This document shows, in pieces, positions 36,231 to 45,592 of a stretch of DNA of 64,000 nt. The translations under genes were made by a program, and so were the position numbers. The stretch spans positions 406,592-470,591 of the forward strand of contig NZ_LMUI01000042.1 in assembly GCF_009765995.1 (NCBI RefSeq). Direction: 5' to 3'. The notes below the pieces were generated by a model that was given only the letters and a program-made list of their open reading frames with translations, made no database searches and was not told the origin of the DNA. This stretch comes from Methylocapsa sp. S129. GTDB lineage: Bacteria > Pseudomonadota > Alphaproteobacteria > Rhizobiales > Beijerinckiaceae. Position 1 is the first letter of the stretch. Each line of letters begins with the position of its first letter.

Positions 36231-36743
36231 CTACCGCGAACTTCCCGGCGCATCGAGAAACCGCTGCATGAAAACGAGGTCGAGCCAGCGGTCGAATTTG
36301 TGTCCGACTTCCTTGAAATGCCCGACGCGCGCAAAGCCCAGCCGCTCGTGAAAGCGGATCGAGCCTTCATTGGCTGCGTCGACGGCGCCGATCATCACAT
36401 GTTTGCCGAGCGCCGCGCCAAGCGGAAACAACGCTTCGACGAGAAGGCGCCCGACGTTCTTGCCGCGCGCGTCGGCGCGAACGTGAACGCTATGTTCGAT
36501 GCTATAGCGATAACCATTCCAGGCGCCGCGAAACTCGCCGAAGGAAGAAAAGCCGAGCACGGCGCCGTCTTCATCGGCCACGAGAACGGGAAAGCCGCGC
36601 TGGCGGCGCTGTTCAAGCCATTCGGCGCGTTCGGCGAGCGAGCTTGGCTGCGTCGCATAGACCGCCGTCGATGTCGCGATCACCTCGTTATAGATCGCGA
36701 GGATCTCAGGCAGGTCATGCGCTTGCGCGTCGCGTATCAGCAT
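36231..36743 (-). CDS. GNAT N-acetyltransferase (phosphinothricin / methionine sulfoximine type)
   Basis: A 170-residue acetyltransferase. IRDAQAHDLPEILAIYNEVI at the start, LGFSSFGEFRGAWNGYRYSI in the middle, the acetyl-CoA site VRADARGKNVGRLLVEALFP, and FHERLGFARVGHFKEVGHKF match the PAT/MnaT group, which acetylates phosphinothricin, methionine sulfoximine or similar amino acid analogues. Single gene; the natural substrate is unknown. Confidence 0.9.
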   Translation of the reverse strand: MLIRDAQAHDLPEILAIYNEVIATSTAVYATQPSSLAERAEWLEQRRQRGFPVLVADEDGAVLGFSSFGEFRGAWNGYRYSIEHSVHVRADARGKNVGRLLVEALFPLGAALGKHVMIGAVDAANEGSIRFHERLGFARVGHFKEVGHKFDRWLDLVFMQRFLDAPGSSR

Positions 36744-36842
36744 GGGACTTCTCGCCTTTCCTGCCGTCTGGAGCGGGACGATTCATCGGCCAAGCGCTTG
36801 GTCGTCTGGCAGGCGCGAGCGTTTTTCATCCGCGTGAATTTG

Positions 36843-36959
36843 TCAACGATCGCCTAACGGGGGAACCGGAAGAAAGGCCTTCACCAATGCATCCACCGCC
36901 ACGCGCACTTTGGGCATGAGGTCGCGCGAACGCGGCCAGAAAACACGAATCGGTATTAG
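36843..36959 (-). pseudogene. C-terminal fragment of a LysR-type regulator
   Basis: A 38-codon frame ending in TGA at 36843 reads IPIRVFWPRSRDLMPKVRVA then DALVKAFLP, the typical end of a LysR effector domain (phase: PIH..PS.R.L.PKVRAFVDFL). Its first codons overlap the stop of the amidase gene in another frame, and no DNA-binding or effector part remains. It looks like the stub left after a deletion or recombination that put the amidase gene here. Confidence 0.7.
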
Positions 36960-37738
36960 ACGCGCGAGGGCAGCCCGTCGATCAGCGCACGCAAGGTGGC
37001 GATCGTTGAAGCATCCGCCAGGCCGTCGACGCGCTCGGGGCGAAAATGGCGCTGGAAGGCGGCGACGATTGTTTGCGTCTGCTTGTCATAAACGCCGGTG
37101 AGTTCGACGCCATAGCCATAGAGCGCCAGCAGAGCCTGCAGGGCGCGCACCGGCGGGCCCTCCTGGCCGCGCCCATAGGCCGCGCCGTCGATGATCGGCG
37201 CGGGCGGGGTCCAATGGCCGATTCCCGCGCGCCAGAGCGTCTCCCACGGGAATTTCTCGCCGGGATCGATTTTGCGCGTCGGGGCGATGTCGGAATGGGC
37301 GAGCACGCGTTCTGGCGCAATGTCATGGCGCGCGCCAATGTCGCGCAAAAGCGCGATGACGGCGTCGATCTGAACGGCGGGAAATGGCGGCGGATCGTCC
37401 GCGCCGGGCGATGGGCCGTGTCCAGGATTGACGATCTCGATGCCGATCGAGGCCGAATTGAGGTCGCTCTCGCCCTTCCAGAGGCTATGCCCGGCATGCC
37501 AGGCGCGCCGATCCTCGGCAACGAGCTGGGCGACCCGCCCGTCCTCCCAGACGAAATAATGAGACGAGAGTTCAGAGGCCGGATCGCACAGCCAGGCCAG
37601 CGCGGCGGCGCCGGTTGGCATGCCGGTATAATGCACGATCATGCAATCGGGGCGGCCAAATCCCCGCCGTTCGCCATGATTGGGCGAAGCGATGAATTCT
37701 CCCGCAACCGGGCTGTCGGGGACGCGCCCGCGATCCAT
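36956..37738 (-). CDS. N-acetylmuramoyl-L-alanine amidase, AmpD type, with peptidoglycan-binding domain
   Basis: A 260-residue zinc amidase that cuts the bond between muramic acid and L-Ala in cell-wall fragments. Residues 25-175 are the amidase_2 domain: the first zinc ligand in CMIVHYTGMP, WHAGHSLWKG, and the later ligands in VLAHSDIAPTRKIDPGEKFP. Residues 190-255 form a PG-binding_1 domain (VRALQALLALYGYGVELTGV; VVAAFQRHFRPERVDG). No signal peptide is clear, so it likely recycles muropeptides in the cytoplasm. A longer start at 37798 is possible. Confidence 0.9.
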   Translation of the reverse strand: MDRGRVPDSPVAGEFIASPNHGERRGFGRPDCMIVHYTGMPTGAAALAWLCDPASELSSHYFVWEDGRVAQLVAEDRRAWHAGHSLWKGESDLNSASIGIEIVNPGHGPSPGADDPPPFPAVQIDAVIALLRDIGARHDIAPERVLAHSDIAPTRKIDPGEKFPWETLWRAGIGHWTPPAPIIDGAAYGRGQEGPPVRALQALLALYGYGVELTGVYDKQTQTIVAAFQRHFRPERVDGLADASTIATLRALIDGLPSRV

Positions 37739-37804
37739 GCCTTGACCGTTCGATGCAGCGGGGAAGCGAGGGCGGCGCTCAGAAGCGGCCGCCCTCAAGA
37801 CTGG

Positions 37805-38158
37805 TCAGTAATAAGCGCGGCAGACGCGATTGCCGTTATAATCATAGTAGAATTCGGCGCAGCGCGGGCCGGGACCGGGTCCCGGACCGTATCCAGGTCC
37901 AGGCCCGTATCCAGGTCCAGGCCCATATCCAGGCCCGGGCGGCGTCGAGGCCGATCCGATCATCGCGCCCGTCGCCGCGCCAAGCGCGCCGCCAACCACC
38001 GCGCCGCCGGCATGGCCGGTGGCCAGGCCGCCGATCAGGGCGCCCGTCGCGCCGCCCAGAAGGGCGCCGCCGGCGGCATTCTGGCCCTGGGGCGTGTCGC
38101 AGCCCGCCAACGAAATCGCCGCGGCCAGGGCCGAGGAAAGAAGGATCGCTCTGTTCAT
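37805..38158 (-). CDS. Glycine-zipper lipoprotein with a Gly-Pro-Tyr repeat
   Basis: A 117-residue outer-membrane-type lipoprotein. The signal peptide ends in the lipobox LAGC (Cys20). Residues 30-70 form a glycine-zipper segment (AAGGALLGGATGALIGGLAT), then a GPGYGP-type tandem repeat encoded by an 18-bp direct repeat at about 37869-37940, and a C-terminal RCAEFYYDYNGNRVCRAYY. Small zipper lipoproteins of this form are common in Hyphomicrobiales; function unknown. Start at 38158, at the signal peptide. Confidence 0.8.
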   Translation of the reverse strand: MNRAILLSSALAAAISLAGCDTPQGQNAAGGALLGGATGALIGGLATGHAGGAVVGGALGAATGAMIGSASTPPGPGYGPGPGYGPGPGYGPGPGPGPRCAEFYYDYNGNRVCRAYY

Positions 38159-38523
38159 TTTTTCAAACTCCGAATCTATGGCGCGAAACTTGAGGTCTGT
38201 GGCGCGCAACGGGCTTGCGCACACGGATTGACGGGCGGGCCGCCGCGGCGAGGATTAACGTTTATCGCTTCATCAGCCAACGCCGCTTCTTTCCGAAAGT
38301 TCCTCCACACTAGCCCGCAGAAAGTGAATTGGGAGTGAATTTCCGGCTTAATTACGGCGAAGCGCCCGCCGGCGGTCGTCTGGCCAAGTTTTCCCCATAA
38401 GCGTCGGATGAGTTACGGGAATATGACAGCGCCTGGATCGCGCGCCGGCGCTATTCCGACATGAACCCGCTCGCAGGCGATGTCGCTCAATTAGGGCGCC
38501 CCGGCGGCCTCTCTCCGCCACCG
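38159..38523. other. Intergenic region before the lipoprotein gene
   Basis: 365 bases between the glycine-zipper gene and the 3' end of poxB, both on the minus strand. It should carry the lipoprotein promoter. I see no RNA, repeat or protein-like frame. Confidence 0.4.
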
Positions 38524-40248
38524 TCACAGCCTGAGATTGGTTCTAGCAAGCTCCACCACCTCGTCGCCGCGGCCGCTGATGATCGCTTTCAGCATGTAGA
38601 GGCTGAAGCCCTTGGCTTGTTCGAGCTTGATCTTCGGCGGCATGACCAGTTCCTGCTTCGCCGTGACGACGTCGACGAGCGCCGGGCCCGGATGAGCCAA
38701 TGCCTTGCGCAATGCGCCATCCAGATCGCCCGATTCCTCCACTCTAAACGCCTTCACGCCCATCGCCTCAGCCATGGCGGCGAAGTTTGGATTCTTCAAG
38801 TCCGTCCCGGTGTCGAGGAAGCCGCCGGCCTTCATTTCCATGGCGACGAAGCCAAGCGAGCCGTTGTTGAAGACAATCACCTTCACCGGCAGCTCGAGCT
38901 GGGAGAGGGTGATGAAGTCGCCCATCATCATCGTGAAGCCGCCATCGCCCGAGAGCGACACGACCTGCCGATCGGGCGCCGCCGCCTGCGCGCCGATGGC
39001 CTGCAGCATCGCATTCGCCATGGAGCCGTGGTTGAACGAGCCGAGCAGACGGCGCTTGCCGTTCATCGCGAGATAGCGGGCCGCCCATACGGTCGGCGTG
39101 CCGACATCGGCGGTGAAGATCGTGTCCGCCGCGGCGATTTCGCTTATCCGCCGCGCCAGATATTGGGGATGGATGGGCTCGCCCTTCGCCGACGGGACGG
39201 CGAGCTCGTCGAGCCCCTCGCGCGCCTTGGCGTAATGCTTGCGGGCGGCATCGAGGAAAGCGTGCTTCGGCCTGTCCTTCAGGCGCGGCAGCAGCGCCGC
39301 GATCGTCTCGGCCACATCGCCGACGATCGCCTGGGCGAGTTGCGTCCGTTTGCCCAGCGCCGAGGGATTGCGATCGACCTGAACGATCCTGGCGTCCTTG
39401 GGATAGAAGGCGCGGTAGGGGAAATCGGTCCCCAGCATCAAGAGCGTGTCGCAGTTCATCATGGCCTGATAGCCCGACGAAAAGCCGATCAATCCGGTCA
39501 TGCCGACATCATAGGGATTGTCCCATTCGACATGCTCCTTGCCGCGTAGCGCATGAACGACCGGCGCGCCGAGCTTTTCGGCCAGCGCCACCAAAGCGTC
39601 ATGGGCGCCGGCGCAGCCGCTGCCGGCCAGGATCGTGATGGCCTCCGATCCGTTGAGCAACGTCGAGAGCCGGCTGACCTCCGCGTCCGAAGGCAGGATG
39701 CGCGGCGGCTCCAGCGGCGCCCAACCTGTTTTCGCGCCCGCGGGCGCATCGGCCAGCGCCACGTCGCCGGGAATGACGAGCACGGCGACGCCGTTGCGAC
39801 CGATGGCGGTGTTGAGCGCTCTGTGCAGGATCTCCGGCATCTGGGCGGGATTGGACACCAGTTCGCAGAAATCGCTGCATTCGCGGAACAAGTCCTGCGG
39901 ATGGGTCTCCTGGAAATAGCCCAGCCCGACTTCGGAGGAGGGGATATGCGCCGCGATCGCCAGGACGGGCGCGTGGTTGCGCTGGCAGTCGTAGAGCCCG
40001 TTGATCAGGTGCAGGTTTCCCGGTCCGCAACTCCCTGCGCAGACGGCAAGCTTGCCGGTGATGGCGGCTTCCGCGCCGGCGGCGAAGGCGGCGGTCTCCT
40101 CATGGCGCACATGCATCCAGTCGATCCGGCCAAGACGCCGCAGGCTGTCGTTAAGGCCGTTCAGGCTGTCGCCCGTCACGCCCCAGATGCGTTCGACGCC
40201 GACTTGCGCGAGAGTTTCGGCCAGGAGATCGGCAACGGTTCGTGTCAT
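38524..40248 (-). CDS. poxB: Pyruvate dehydrogenase (quinone) / pyruvate oxidase, TPP-dependent
   Basis: A 574-residue thiamine diphosphate flavoenzyme, nearly the length of E. coli PoxB (572). It oxidatively decarboxylates pyruvate to acetate, passing electrons to membrane quinone. Landmarks: [18 protein letters not shown], the catalytic Glu region [32 protein letters not shown], and the TPP motif GDGGF with [10 protein letters not shown]. The C-terminal region has the alpha-helical segment [20 protein letters not shown] of the PoxB lipid-binding end. Start at 40248; the upstream in-frame extension is not family-like. Confidence 0.93.
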   Translation of the reverse strand: MTRTVADLLAETLAQVGVERIWGVTGDSLNGLNDSLRRLGRIDWMHVRHEETAAFAAGAEAAITGKLAVCAGSCGPGNLHLINGLYDCQRNHAPVLAIAAHIPSSEVGLGYFQETHPQDLFRECSDFCELVSNPAQMPEILHRALNTAIGRNGVAVLVIPGDVALADAPAGAKTGWAPLEPPRILPSDAEVSRLSTLLNGSEAITILAGSGCAGAHDALVALAEKLGAPVVHALRGKEHVEWDNPYDVGMTGLIGFSSGYQAMMNCDTLLMLGTDFPYRAFYPKDARIVQVDRNPSALGKRTQLAQAIVGDVAETIAALLPRLKDRPKHAFLDAARKHYAKAREGLDELAVPSAKGEPIHPQYLARRISEIAAADTIFTADVGTPTVWAARYLAMNGKRRLLGSFNHGSMANAMLQAIGAQAAAPDRQVVSLSGDGGFTMMMGDFITLSQLELPVKVIVFNNGSLGFVAMEMKAGGFLDTGTDLKNPNFAAMAEAMGVKAFRVEESGDLDGALRKALAHPGPALVDVVTAKQELVMPPKIKLEQAKGFSLYMLKAIISGRGDEVVELARTNLRL

Positions 40249-40601
40249 GGCGGTTGCTCCTTCGACTGGGAGGTGGAAACGCCGATGACTTTGTGCGCGC
40301 CATTCGGCCGGCTGAATCTCCGTTTGAAAATAGCGCGGGCCGGGCCCATGGTCCAACAGTCGATCCCATCGCCGTAAGCCGTGTGTCGGCTCGTCGGGCT
40401 TTGTCGACGATGGCTAAGATCGAAATTCGAATGATTGCGAATGCGGTTCAGGCAGCATTTGGCCGCCCTTACCCGCGGAGCCCCGCGAAATGCGCCAACT
40501 TCGGGAAATGCGACTTGGACCTGTGAAAGGCTCGCTGTTACATTGAGGGCCTGCCGATCGCAGATCCTCCTTGCGGGCGCCCTAGTTCGGATTCGACACC
40601 C
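40249..40601. other. Divergent intergenic region poxB / SARP regulator
   Basis: 353 bases holding promoters for both genes. I found no TTGACG triple here, so the regulator's own promoter seems not to carry the element found downstream. Confidence 0.4.
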
Positions 40602-42761
40602 ATGCATGCGCGTAATGAAGATGATCCGCTGCTTTCTCACACGGCGCCGTTTGAACTGCGCGTGTTGGGCCCATTCGAGCTTGTGCATCGCCAATCCGGC
40701 GAGTTGATCCCGGCGCCCGCCGCGAAAATGCAGGCGTTGATCGTCTATCTCGCGGCTGCGCCGCGGTTCACCGACACACGTCGGCGGCTCGCGGGTCTGC
40801 TGTGGGCGAGCAGCGGCGACAATCAAGCGCGGCAGAGCCTGCGTCAGTTGCTCAGCAATTTCCGACGCAGCGCCGATCCGCGCGCGTCGGCGATCGTCAC
40901 CTTCGACGAGACCAACGTGAGCCTTGCCTCTTCGCTGGTTGCGGTCGACCGGGCTGCCTTGATGGAGGCGCCAGCCGACGCCGACGTGTCCGAACTCATG
41001 CGGACCGCCGACCTCTATCGTAACGATTTTGCGCAGGGGCTGGAGATCGGCGAGCCCGATTTCGACGCGTGGCTCTCCGCCGAGCGGATGCGGAGCCGCG
41101 AAGCCGCGATTGCGCTGTTCGATCGCCTGATCCGCGCGCTCATCAGTCTTGGGCGCCATGACGAGGCCCTGAGGCGCGCCAACCGGCTCGCCGAGATCGA
41201 CCCTTTGCGCGAGGAGACCCATCGGCTGGCGATCTCCCAGGAAGCGATCGTGTCGGGGCGCGCCTCCGCGATGCAACGCTACGAAGCTTTTCGCGTGCTG
41301 CTCAGGGACGAATTGAGCGTACGGCCCGAGCCCGCCACCCTTCGCCTGTTGGAAGAGCTGCGCCAGCAGCAGGCTACACACGTCGGGCCCGTAGCGGCGA
41401 CCGCTCAGGCGACAGCCGCGGAAGGCGCCGAGACGGCCGCGCCCGCGACAATTCCTGCCCGCGCCTCGGCGCGGAGTTGGCGGCGGCCGGGCCTCGCCGT
41501 GGGCTTCGCGCTCGTCCTGCTGTTCGGCGGACTGATAACAACCCGGGCCTGGCGCCCGTTCGCGGCGTGGCTTGGTTATGTCGACACTGAGGCCGAACGC
41601 GCCTCCGTCGTCGTGCTGCCGTTCGAGATTGGCCCCGGTCTTGACGATCTGCGCGCGCGGGCGGGGGCCTATGAGGCTGAGACCAGGCTCGCCTTCGCCG
41701 ACAATCGCCACCTGTCGCTCGTCGAACGACCCGACGGCCTGACGTCGCGCGATCCGATCGGCCTCGGCCGCGCGCTGCACGTTCGCTACGTCGTCGCGAC
41801 CAGCATGACGAAAACGGCCGATGGCGCGAGGTTCGACGTTAGCCTGTCCGATGCGGCGACCGGGGGGCAAATTTTCACCGCGCCGGCGCCGATGACGGAC
41901 GATAAGACCAAATTCGTGCACCAACTCTATCAGTTCGTCTATCCGGAAATCGCGATCCATCAGGCGGAGGCGCTGGCGGCGCATAAACCGAATTCGAATC
42001 CAGCGCTGCTCTGGCGGGCCCAAGCGGTGGAAGCCAGAACCGGCATCAACCTCGCCAATCTCGCCGCCTTCGAAACCGTGCTCGCGAACCGCCCGAGTCC
42101 ATGGGAGCAAAACGAGGCCCTTCTCGGGCTGGCCGACGCCCTCTTTCTGAGAGCGGGCGTCGATCGGAGCAAGGACGTGGATAGAACGGAGGACATCCGG
42201 CGCGGCTCGGCGACTTTGGAGCAGGCGAAGGCGCTATCGGCCGATCCTGCCGAAGTCGCCTTCCTCGAAGGCATGCGCGACAAGCTGCAATCCAAATATC
42301 CGGAGGCCGGCGCGCATTTCGCGCGTGCGGTGGAGCTCAGCCCCCGCAATCGGACGGCGGCCGCCCAGGCCGCCCATGTGAAAATGTTTGGCGGCCTCTT
42401 CGACGAGGCCTATCGCGACATGGAGTTGATCAAGGATGTCGACGACGTGACGGCGTTTATCGCAGGAGAGACGGCGCTGATGGCGGATCATCCAGACAGC
42501 GCCGTGGTCCATTTCGACGCTGCGGTTTCACACAATCCGGAGATTGCGCGCAACCATGCCTGGCGCGCGGTGGCCCTCTGGCGGAAGGGTCGAAAGGGGG
42601 AGGCGCAGGACGAAGCCCGGAAATCGCAAAACCCGCCGGTCCCCTACCAGTCCGTCTGGATGCAGCATCGCGCGCCTTTGGCCGACAAACGCTACCAGGA
42701 CCAACGCGACGCCTGCTACGAGGATTTCCTGCATGCGTACAATTACGCGCCAACGAACTGA
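40602..42761 (+). CDS. Membrane-anchored SARP/BTAD transcriptional regulator with TolB-like and TPR regions
   Basis: A 719-residue regulator. Residues 17-115 form an OmpR-like winged helix of the SARP type (FELRVLGPFELVH; RRRLAGLLWASSGDNQARQS; LRQLLSNFRR). Residues 116-256 are the BTAD helical domain (GEPDFDAWLSAERMRSREAA; DELSVRPEPATLRLLEELRQ). A membrane helix follows at 297-315, then a TolB-like domain (ASVVVLPFEIGPGLDDLRAR; GRALHVRYVVATSMT) and TPR-like repeats. SARP proteins bind direct repeats at 11-bp spacing. Four such repeat elements lie downstream, the first starting inside this gene's last codons, so it is the obvious candidate activator. Confidence 0.88.
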   Translation: MHARNEDDPLLSHTAPFELRVLGPFELVHRQSGELIPAPAAKMQALIVYLAAAPRFTDTRRRLAGLLWASSGDNQARQSLRQLLSNFRRSADPRASAIVTFDETNVSLASSLVAVDRAALMEAPADADVSELMRTADLYRNDFAQGLEIGEPDFDAWLSAERMRSREAAIALFDRLIRALISLGRHDEALRRANRLAEIDPLREETHRLAISQEAIVSGRASAMQRYEAFRVLLRDELSVRPEPATLRLLEELRQQQATHVGPVAATAQATAAEGAETAAPATIPARASARSWRRPGLAVGFALVLLFGGLITTRAWRPFAAWLGYVDTEAERASVVVLPFEIGPGLDDLRARAGAYEAETRLAFADNRHLSLVERPDGLTSRDPIGLGRALHVRYVVATSMTKTADGARFDVSLSDAATGGQIFTAPAPMTDDKTKFVHQLYQFVYPEIAIHQAEALAAHKPNSNPALLWRAQAVEARTGINLANLAAFETVLANRPSPWEQNEALLGLADALFLRAGVDRSKDVDRTEDIRRGSATLEQAKALSADPAEVAFLEGMRDKLQSKYPEAGAHFARAVELSPRNRTAAAQAAHVKMFGGLFDEAYRDMELIKDVDDVTAFIAGETALMADHPDSAVVHFDAAVSHNPEIARNHAWRAVALWRKGRKGEAQDEARKSQNPPVPYQSVWMQHRAPLADKRYQDQRDACYEDFLHAYNYAPTN

Positions 42762-42838
42762 AATTCATCGGTAATTTTCATTCCCCCAGCTTTGACGCTG
42801 TTTTGACGGCGGCTTGACGGGCGCTGTGATCCATTCCG
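42751..42838 (+). promoter_or_regulatory. TTGACG triple-repeat promoter element, copy 1
   Basis: TTGACG at 42792, 42803 and 42814, exactly 11 bases apart, preceded by a conserved 40-base block beginning CAACGAACTGAAATTC and followed by GTGATCCAT. The block starts within the last codons of the SARP gene. It heads the secreted-protein gene at 42973. Conserved with 44490, 45505 and 46866. Confidence 0.85.
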
Positions 42839-42972
42839 CATGCATTGATCATGGGAATTGGGGGGGAAGGATGTCTTCAGGAGCGCATTGCAAAAGTCGG
42901 AGCCTCATTGCGTGGCTTGGTCGAACGATCGACGTGTTGAGCTTGTCCAAACAGCCATTTTCGCGGTCAGGA

Positions 42973-43518
42973 ATGAAGGGGACGATCCTGGCCGGACTAC
43001 TGGTCATCGGCGCGGTGGGCGCGGCCCATGCCCAGGAAGACGAATATGAAGCGGGCAAGCAGGCGTTCCATAATTATGAAGCGCGGCCCGACACCACCGA
43101 CGGTTACTCTGGATATAACCAGGCGCAGCGTGAGGAAGAGGCGCAGCGCAAAGCTATCGATGACGCCATGCACCCGCATGTGACGCCCGCGCCGTCCTAT
43201 AGTTATCAGGCGCCGGCGCAGCAGCAGCCGACGTCCGGCGTTTCAGGGAGCGTCGCGGAGCCGGGCGGTTCGAACTTGGCGCCGACTGTCGGTTTCGCGG
43301 AGCCATCGGTTGCGCAGCCGAACCCGGTCCAGTCTAAACCCGCGGACGTTCGGACGCCTCTTCCAGGGTATTCCAAGCCCCGTATGACGCTGAACAAACC
43401 CCACTATCGCCAGTGTCCGCCATCGGGATGCGGACCCAATGTCCCTGCGATCGTGCGTGCGATTGTGTTCAACGGCCTGTTCGACCTGATGACGCACCGA
43501 GCTCGCCGCCACTGGTGA
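42973..43518 (+). CDS. Secreted proline/glutamine-rich protein, unknown function
   Basis: A 181-residue secreted protein: signal peptide GTILAGLLVIGAVGAAHA, an acidic and Tyr-containing region (EAGKQAFHNYEARPDTTDGY), a Pro/Gln-rich middle (SYSYQAPAQQQPTSGV), and a C-terminal KPHYRQCPPSGCGPNVPAIV segment with two cysteines. An alternative ATG at 42871, after a G-rich AAGG stretch, would add 34 residues before the signal; I prefer the signal start. No family recognised. It is the first gene after TTGACG element copy 1. Confidence 0.65.
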   Translation: MKGTILAGLLVIGAVGAAHAQEDEYEAGKQAFHNYEARPDTTDGYSGYNQAQREEEAQRKAIDDAMHPHVTPAPSYSYQAPAQQQPTSGVSGSVAEPGGSNLAPTVGFAEPSVAQPNPVQSKPADVRTPLPGYSKPRMTLNKPHYRQCPPSGCGPNVPAIVRAIVFNGLFDLMTHRARRHW

Positions 43519-43663
43519 GGACGGCGCGCCGGTTGCTTGTCCCGACGGACTCCCATGACGGCCCGTCGCCTCATCGCCGGAGGACAAAGGCCGGGCGGGC
43601 GCGGGAATGTGGGTTCAAGAGTCAAGCGATTGAGACATTGTCCGACCCAGGAGCATCGCCCAG

Positions 43664-44362
43664 ATGACAGAATTCGCACTCGGAACAGGCGTTGAGGCTT
43701 CTTCGGCGGGCAGACAGCAATCGTCTGGCGCCGCTGCCGACGCGAGATGGCCCACGCAGCAAGCCGAAAGGGAAACGTGGCGACAGTTGATGGAGCGACA
43801 AACCCGGCCAGTCTGGGGGATGATCAAGTCCAACTTCCGTTGGAGCGTGTTCCTTTCACTGGCGTTCGCTCTTTTCCTAGTTTTTGGCTTCAATGACATC
43901 AATCACAATGGCGTCGAACTTACGCATGTGCTTTATACGTTCTTTGTATTTCTTGTAATATTACATAATTTATCATCAATAAAGCAGAAGACTTCTTCGA
44001 TTCAATATCTTGACGAAGAAGCGCGAATTGAAAAGTCTCCATACCAAGTCGGTAAGGTTTTTACCACGCAGGAAATCATCAAGGCGCTGAAGACTGAAGA
44101 CACGAACAATATTTCCAATCTTTCGATTGGAGCGTCGGCTTGCGCCGGCATCGCATTGTTCAGCTTCTTTTGCGTGCTCGAAGGAATCAAAGACATATGG
44201 CAGGTCGGGGCCCAGCAATTATCGGGCTGGGATTGGTTGCATATTATTATGAGAAGCATTTTCAGCGTGCCGGTGCTGGTCTTGACGACTTACACCGCCT
44301 TCAAGCAGGCCAAGGAACTTAGAAATCTTGCCCGGTCGTTGAGAGTTTTCACATCCGAATAA
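43664..44362 (+). CDS. Four-helix integral membrane protein, unknown function
   Basis: A 232-residue protein with membrane segments at about 60-76, 86-103, 155-173 and 194-213 and a cytoplasmic-looking loop (residues 104-150, QKTSSIQYLDEEARIEKSPY). The central part (43900-44130) is clearly richer in AT than its neighbours, suggesting foreign origin. ATG at 43664. A degraded copy of its first 30 bases and upstream 30 bases lies at 45781-45842. No family recognised. Confidence 0.7.
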   Translation: MTEFALGTGVEASSAGRQQSSGAAADARWPTQQAERETWRQLMERQTRPVWGMIKSNFRWSVFLSLAFALFLVFGFNDINHNGVELTHVLYTFFVFLVILHNLSSIKQKTSSIQYLDEEARIEKSPYQVGKVFTTQEIIKALKTEDTNNISNLSIGASACAGIALFSFFCVLEGIKDIWQVGAQQLSGWDWLHIIMRSIFSVPVLVLTTYTAFKQAKELRNLARSLRVFTSE

Positions 44363-44489
44363 TTTGGGGTTTCGGAGACGATCCTCTGTTCTTCACCCTC
44401 GTACGGAGGGTCACGAATGGCGCGCGCTTCCTCTCCCTTTACCCCAGCAGCCCATCACGACCCGGATGACCGATTCGCCAGCGCGGCCA

Positions 44490-44577
44490 AACGAACCGAA
44501 ATTCGTCGATATTTTCATCCCCTCGCGGCGTTGACGCTGTTTTGACGGCGGCTTGACGGGCCGGGTGCTTTATCGAC
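44490..44577 (+). promoter_or_regulatory. TTGACG triple-repeat promoter element, copy 2
   Basis: TTGACG at 44531, 44542 and 44553 (11-bp period), with the upstream block ACGAACCGAAATTCGTCGAT and TATTTTCAT, followed by GTGCTTTAT. It lies 176 bases before the paralogue-family gene at 44754. Confidence 0.85.
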
Positions 44578-44753
44578 CTCGGCGTTCGCCGCCAAAATCA
44601 CTCACGGAGACGGAGACGAAGAGATGCGCAAGGAGCAATGCGCCAGCGGCGACGCAAAAGCATGCCAGGAGGCGAAGCCGTGAAGGCGACGCGAACAGGC
44701 GCGTTCTCGATCTCACGAAACCCGAAGCTTTGGTCGATCGAGAGGACCGAGCC

Positions 44754-45260
44754 GTGATCGACGTGATTTATACGCCCGAGGAAATGGCCTTGCTCGTCGA
44801 GGCGGCGGAGCATTTTCATCGCTACGGGCGCGACTATTTCGGCAGCTACTTTTTCGGCGTGGACACGGCGGCGCTGGTCGTCATGTGCGGACATTTTCTC
44901 GACGCCTACCGCGCCGTCGACGAGCGGCGGCCCGAGGCCGCGCCGGTTTGCATCAGCCGGATCGAGAGCGGATTTCATCTGGTAGCCGACGACGGCCTCA
45001 GCGATCTCACGGATTCCGGCCTGCGGGAGCTCGCTCACAGCGCCGAAGCCGAAGGCGACCTCAAGCGCCACGCCATGCTCACCGCCATGATTGCTAAATC
45101 ATGGCCGGTTGAGATCTTGCGCGAGTCCGCTGAGCGCGGCTGCTCCGACGAGCCGACCGATGAGGAACGCGCCGAGACGCAAAGAGCGTTCGCCGAGCTT
45201 GCCCGCCTTGACATAGGACAATTGCAAGAACAGGTCCGGCGCTTGAAAAAGGACGGGTGA
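44754..45260 (+). CDS. Paralogue-family soluble protein 1, unknown function
   Basis: A 168-residue protein. Residues 1-54 (VIDVIYTPEEMALLVEAAEH; YFFGVDTAALVVMCGHFLDA) align with MIDAHYSQEEMDILLETAIE and the GADKKTFTSMANRFIDAY stretch of the protein at 46072-46785, and with the broken copy at 45293-45505. The rest is helical with a coiled-coil-like C-terminus (IGQLQEQVRRLKK). The GTG at 44754 has AGAGGA seven bases before it and matches the paralogue start; the open frame back to 44553 begins inside the promoter element. No known family. Confidence 0.6.
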   Translation: MIDVIYTPEEMALLVEAAEHFHRYGRDYFGSYFFGVDTAALVVMCGHFLDAYRAVDERRPEAAPVCISRIESGFHLVADDGLSDLTDSGLRELAHSAEAEGDLKRHAMLTAMIAKSWPVEILRESAERGCSDEPTDEERAETQRAFAELARLDIGQLQEQVRRLKKDG

Positions 45261-45292
45261 CGGTCGCGTCCGCAGCTTTGACGCGTCAGGAG

Positions 45293-45505
45293 AGCCCCAT
45301 AGCCGACGCGCCTTACGGCTGCATGATCGACGCCGATCATAGTCAGGAAGAAATGGATGTCTTCCCGCGGGAGCGATCAAATATCGCGACAATTTCGATC
45401 GCCGCCCCGACAGCCGCGTGGAAGACGCCGACGAGAAAGCCTTCATCGACCTGGCGAGCCGATTCATCGACGCCTACCCAAGGCTTCCAAGCCGCGACCA
45501 TGCGT
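45293..45505 (+). pseudogene. Broken paralogue-family gene (frameshift, truncated)
   Basis: Begins IADAPYGCMIDADHSQEEMD, matching MAEAPQGRMIDAHYSQEEMD of the gene at 46072, but with ATA where the ATG should be. After DVF the frame shifts, and homology continues as KYRDNFDRRPDSRVEDADEK then FIDLASRFIDAY. It stops where TTGACG element copy 3 begins. The 3' third of the gene is absent. Confidence 0.75.
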
Positions 45506-45592
45506 CAACGAACGGAAACGTGTCGATATTCTCACTCCCCCGCGGCATTGACGCTGTTTTGACGGCGGCTTGACGGCAACGGTGCTTCATCC
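45505..45592 (+). promoter_or_regulatory. TTGACG triple-repeat promoter element, copy 3
   Basis: TTGACG at 45548, 45559 and 45570, 11-bp period, with the CAACGAACGGAAACGTGTCG block upstream and GTGCTTCAT downstream. It follows the broken paralogue gene. No intact gene starts within 450 bases, so it may be idle or may drive the gene at 46072. Confidence 0.8.

Noticed and set aside
37869-37940. 18-bp tandem repeats as a possible CRISPR or minisatellite
   Set aside because: They are in frame and encode the GPGYGP repeat of the glycine-zipper lipoprotein; no spacers.
42792-42842. The third TTGACG of each triple read simply as a sigma-70 -35 box
   Set aside because: No convincing -10 hexamer lies 16-18 bases downstream in all four copies, and the exact 11-bp triple is better explained by an activator site; a combined role is not excluded.
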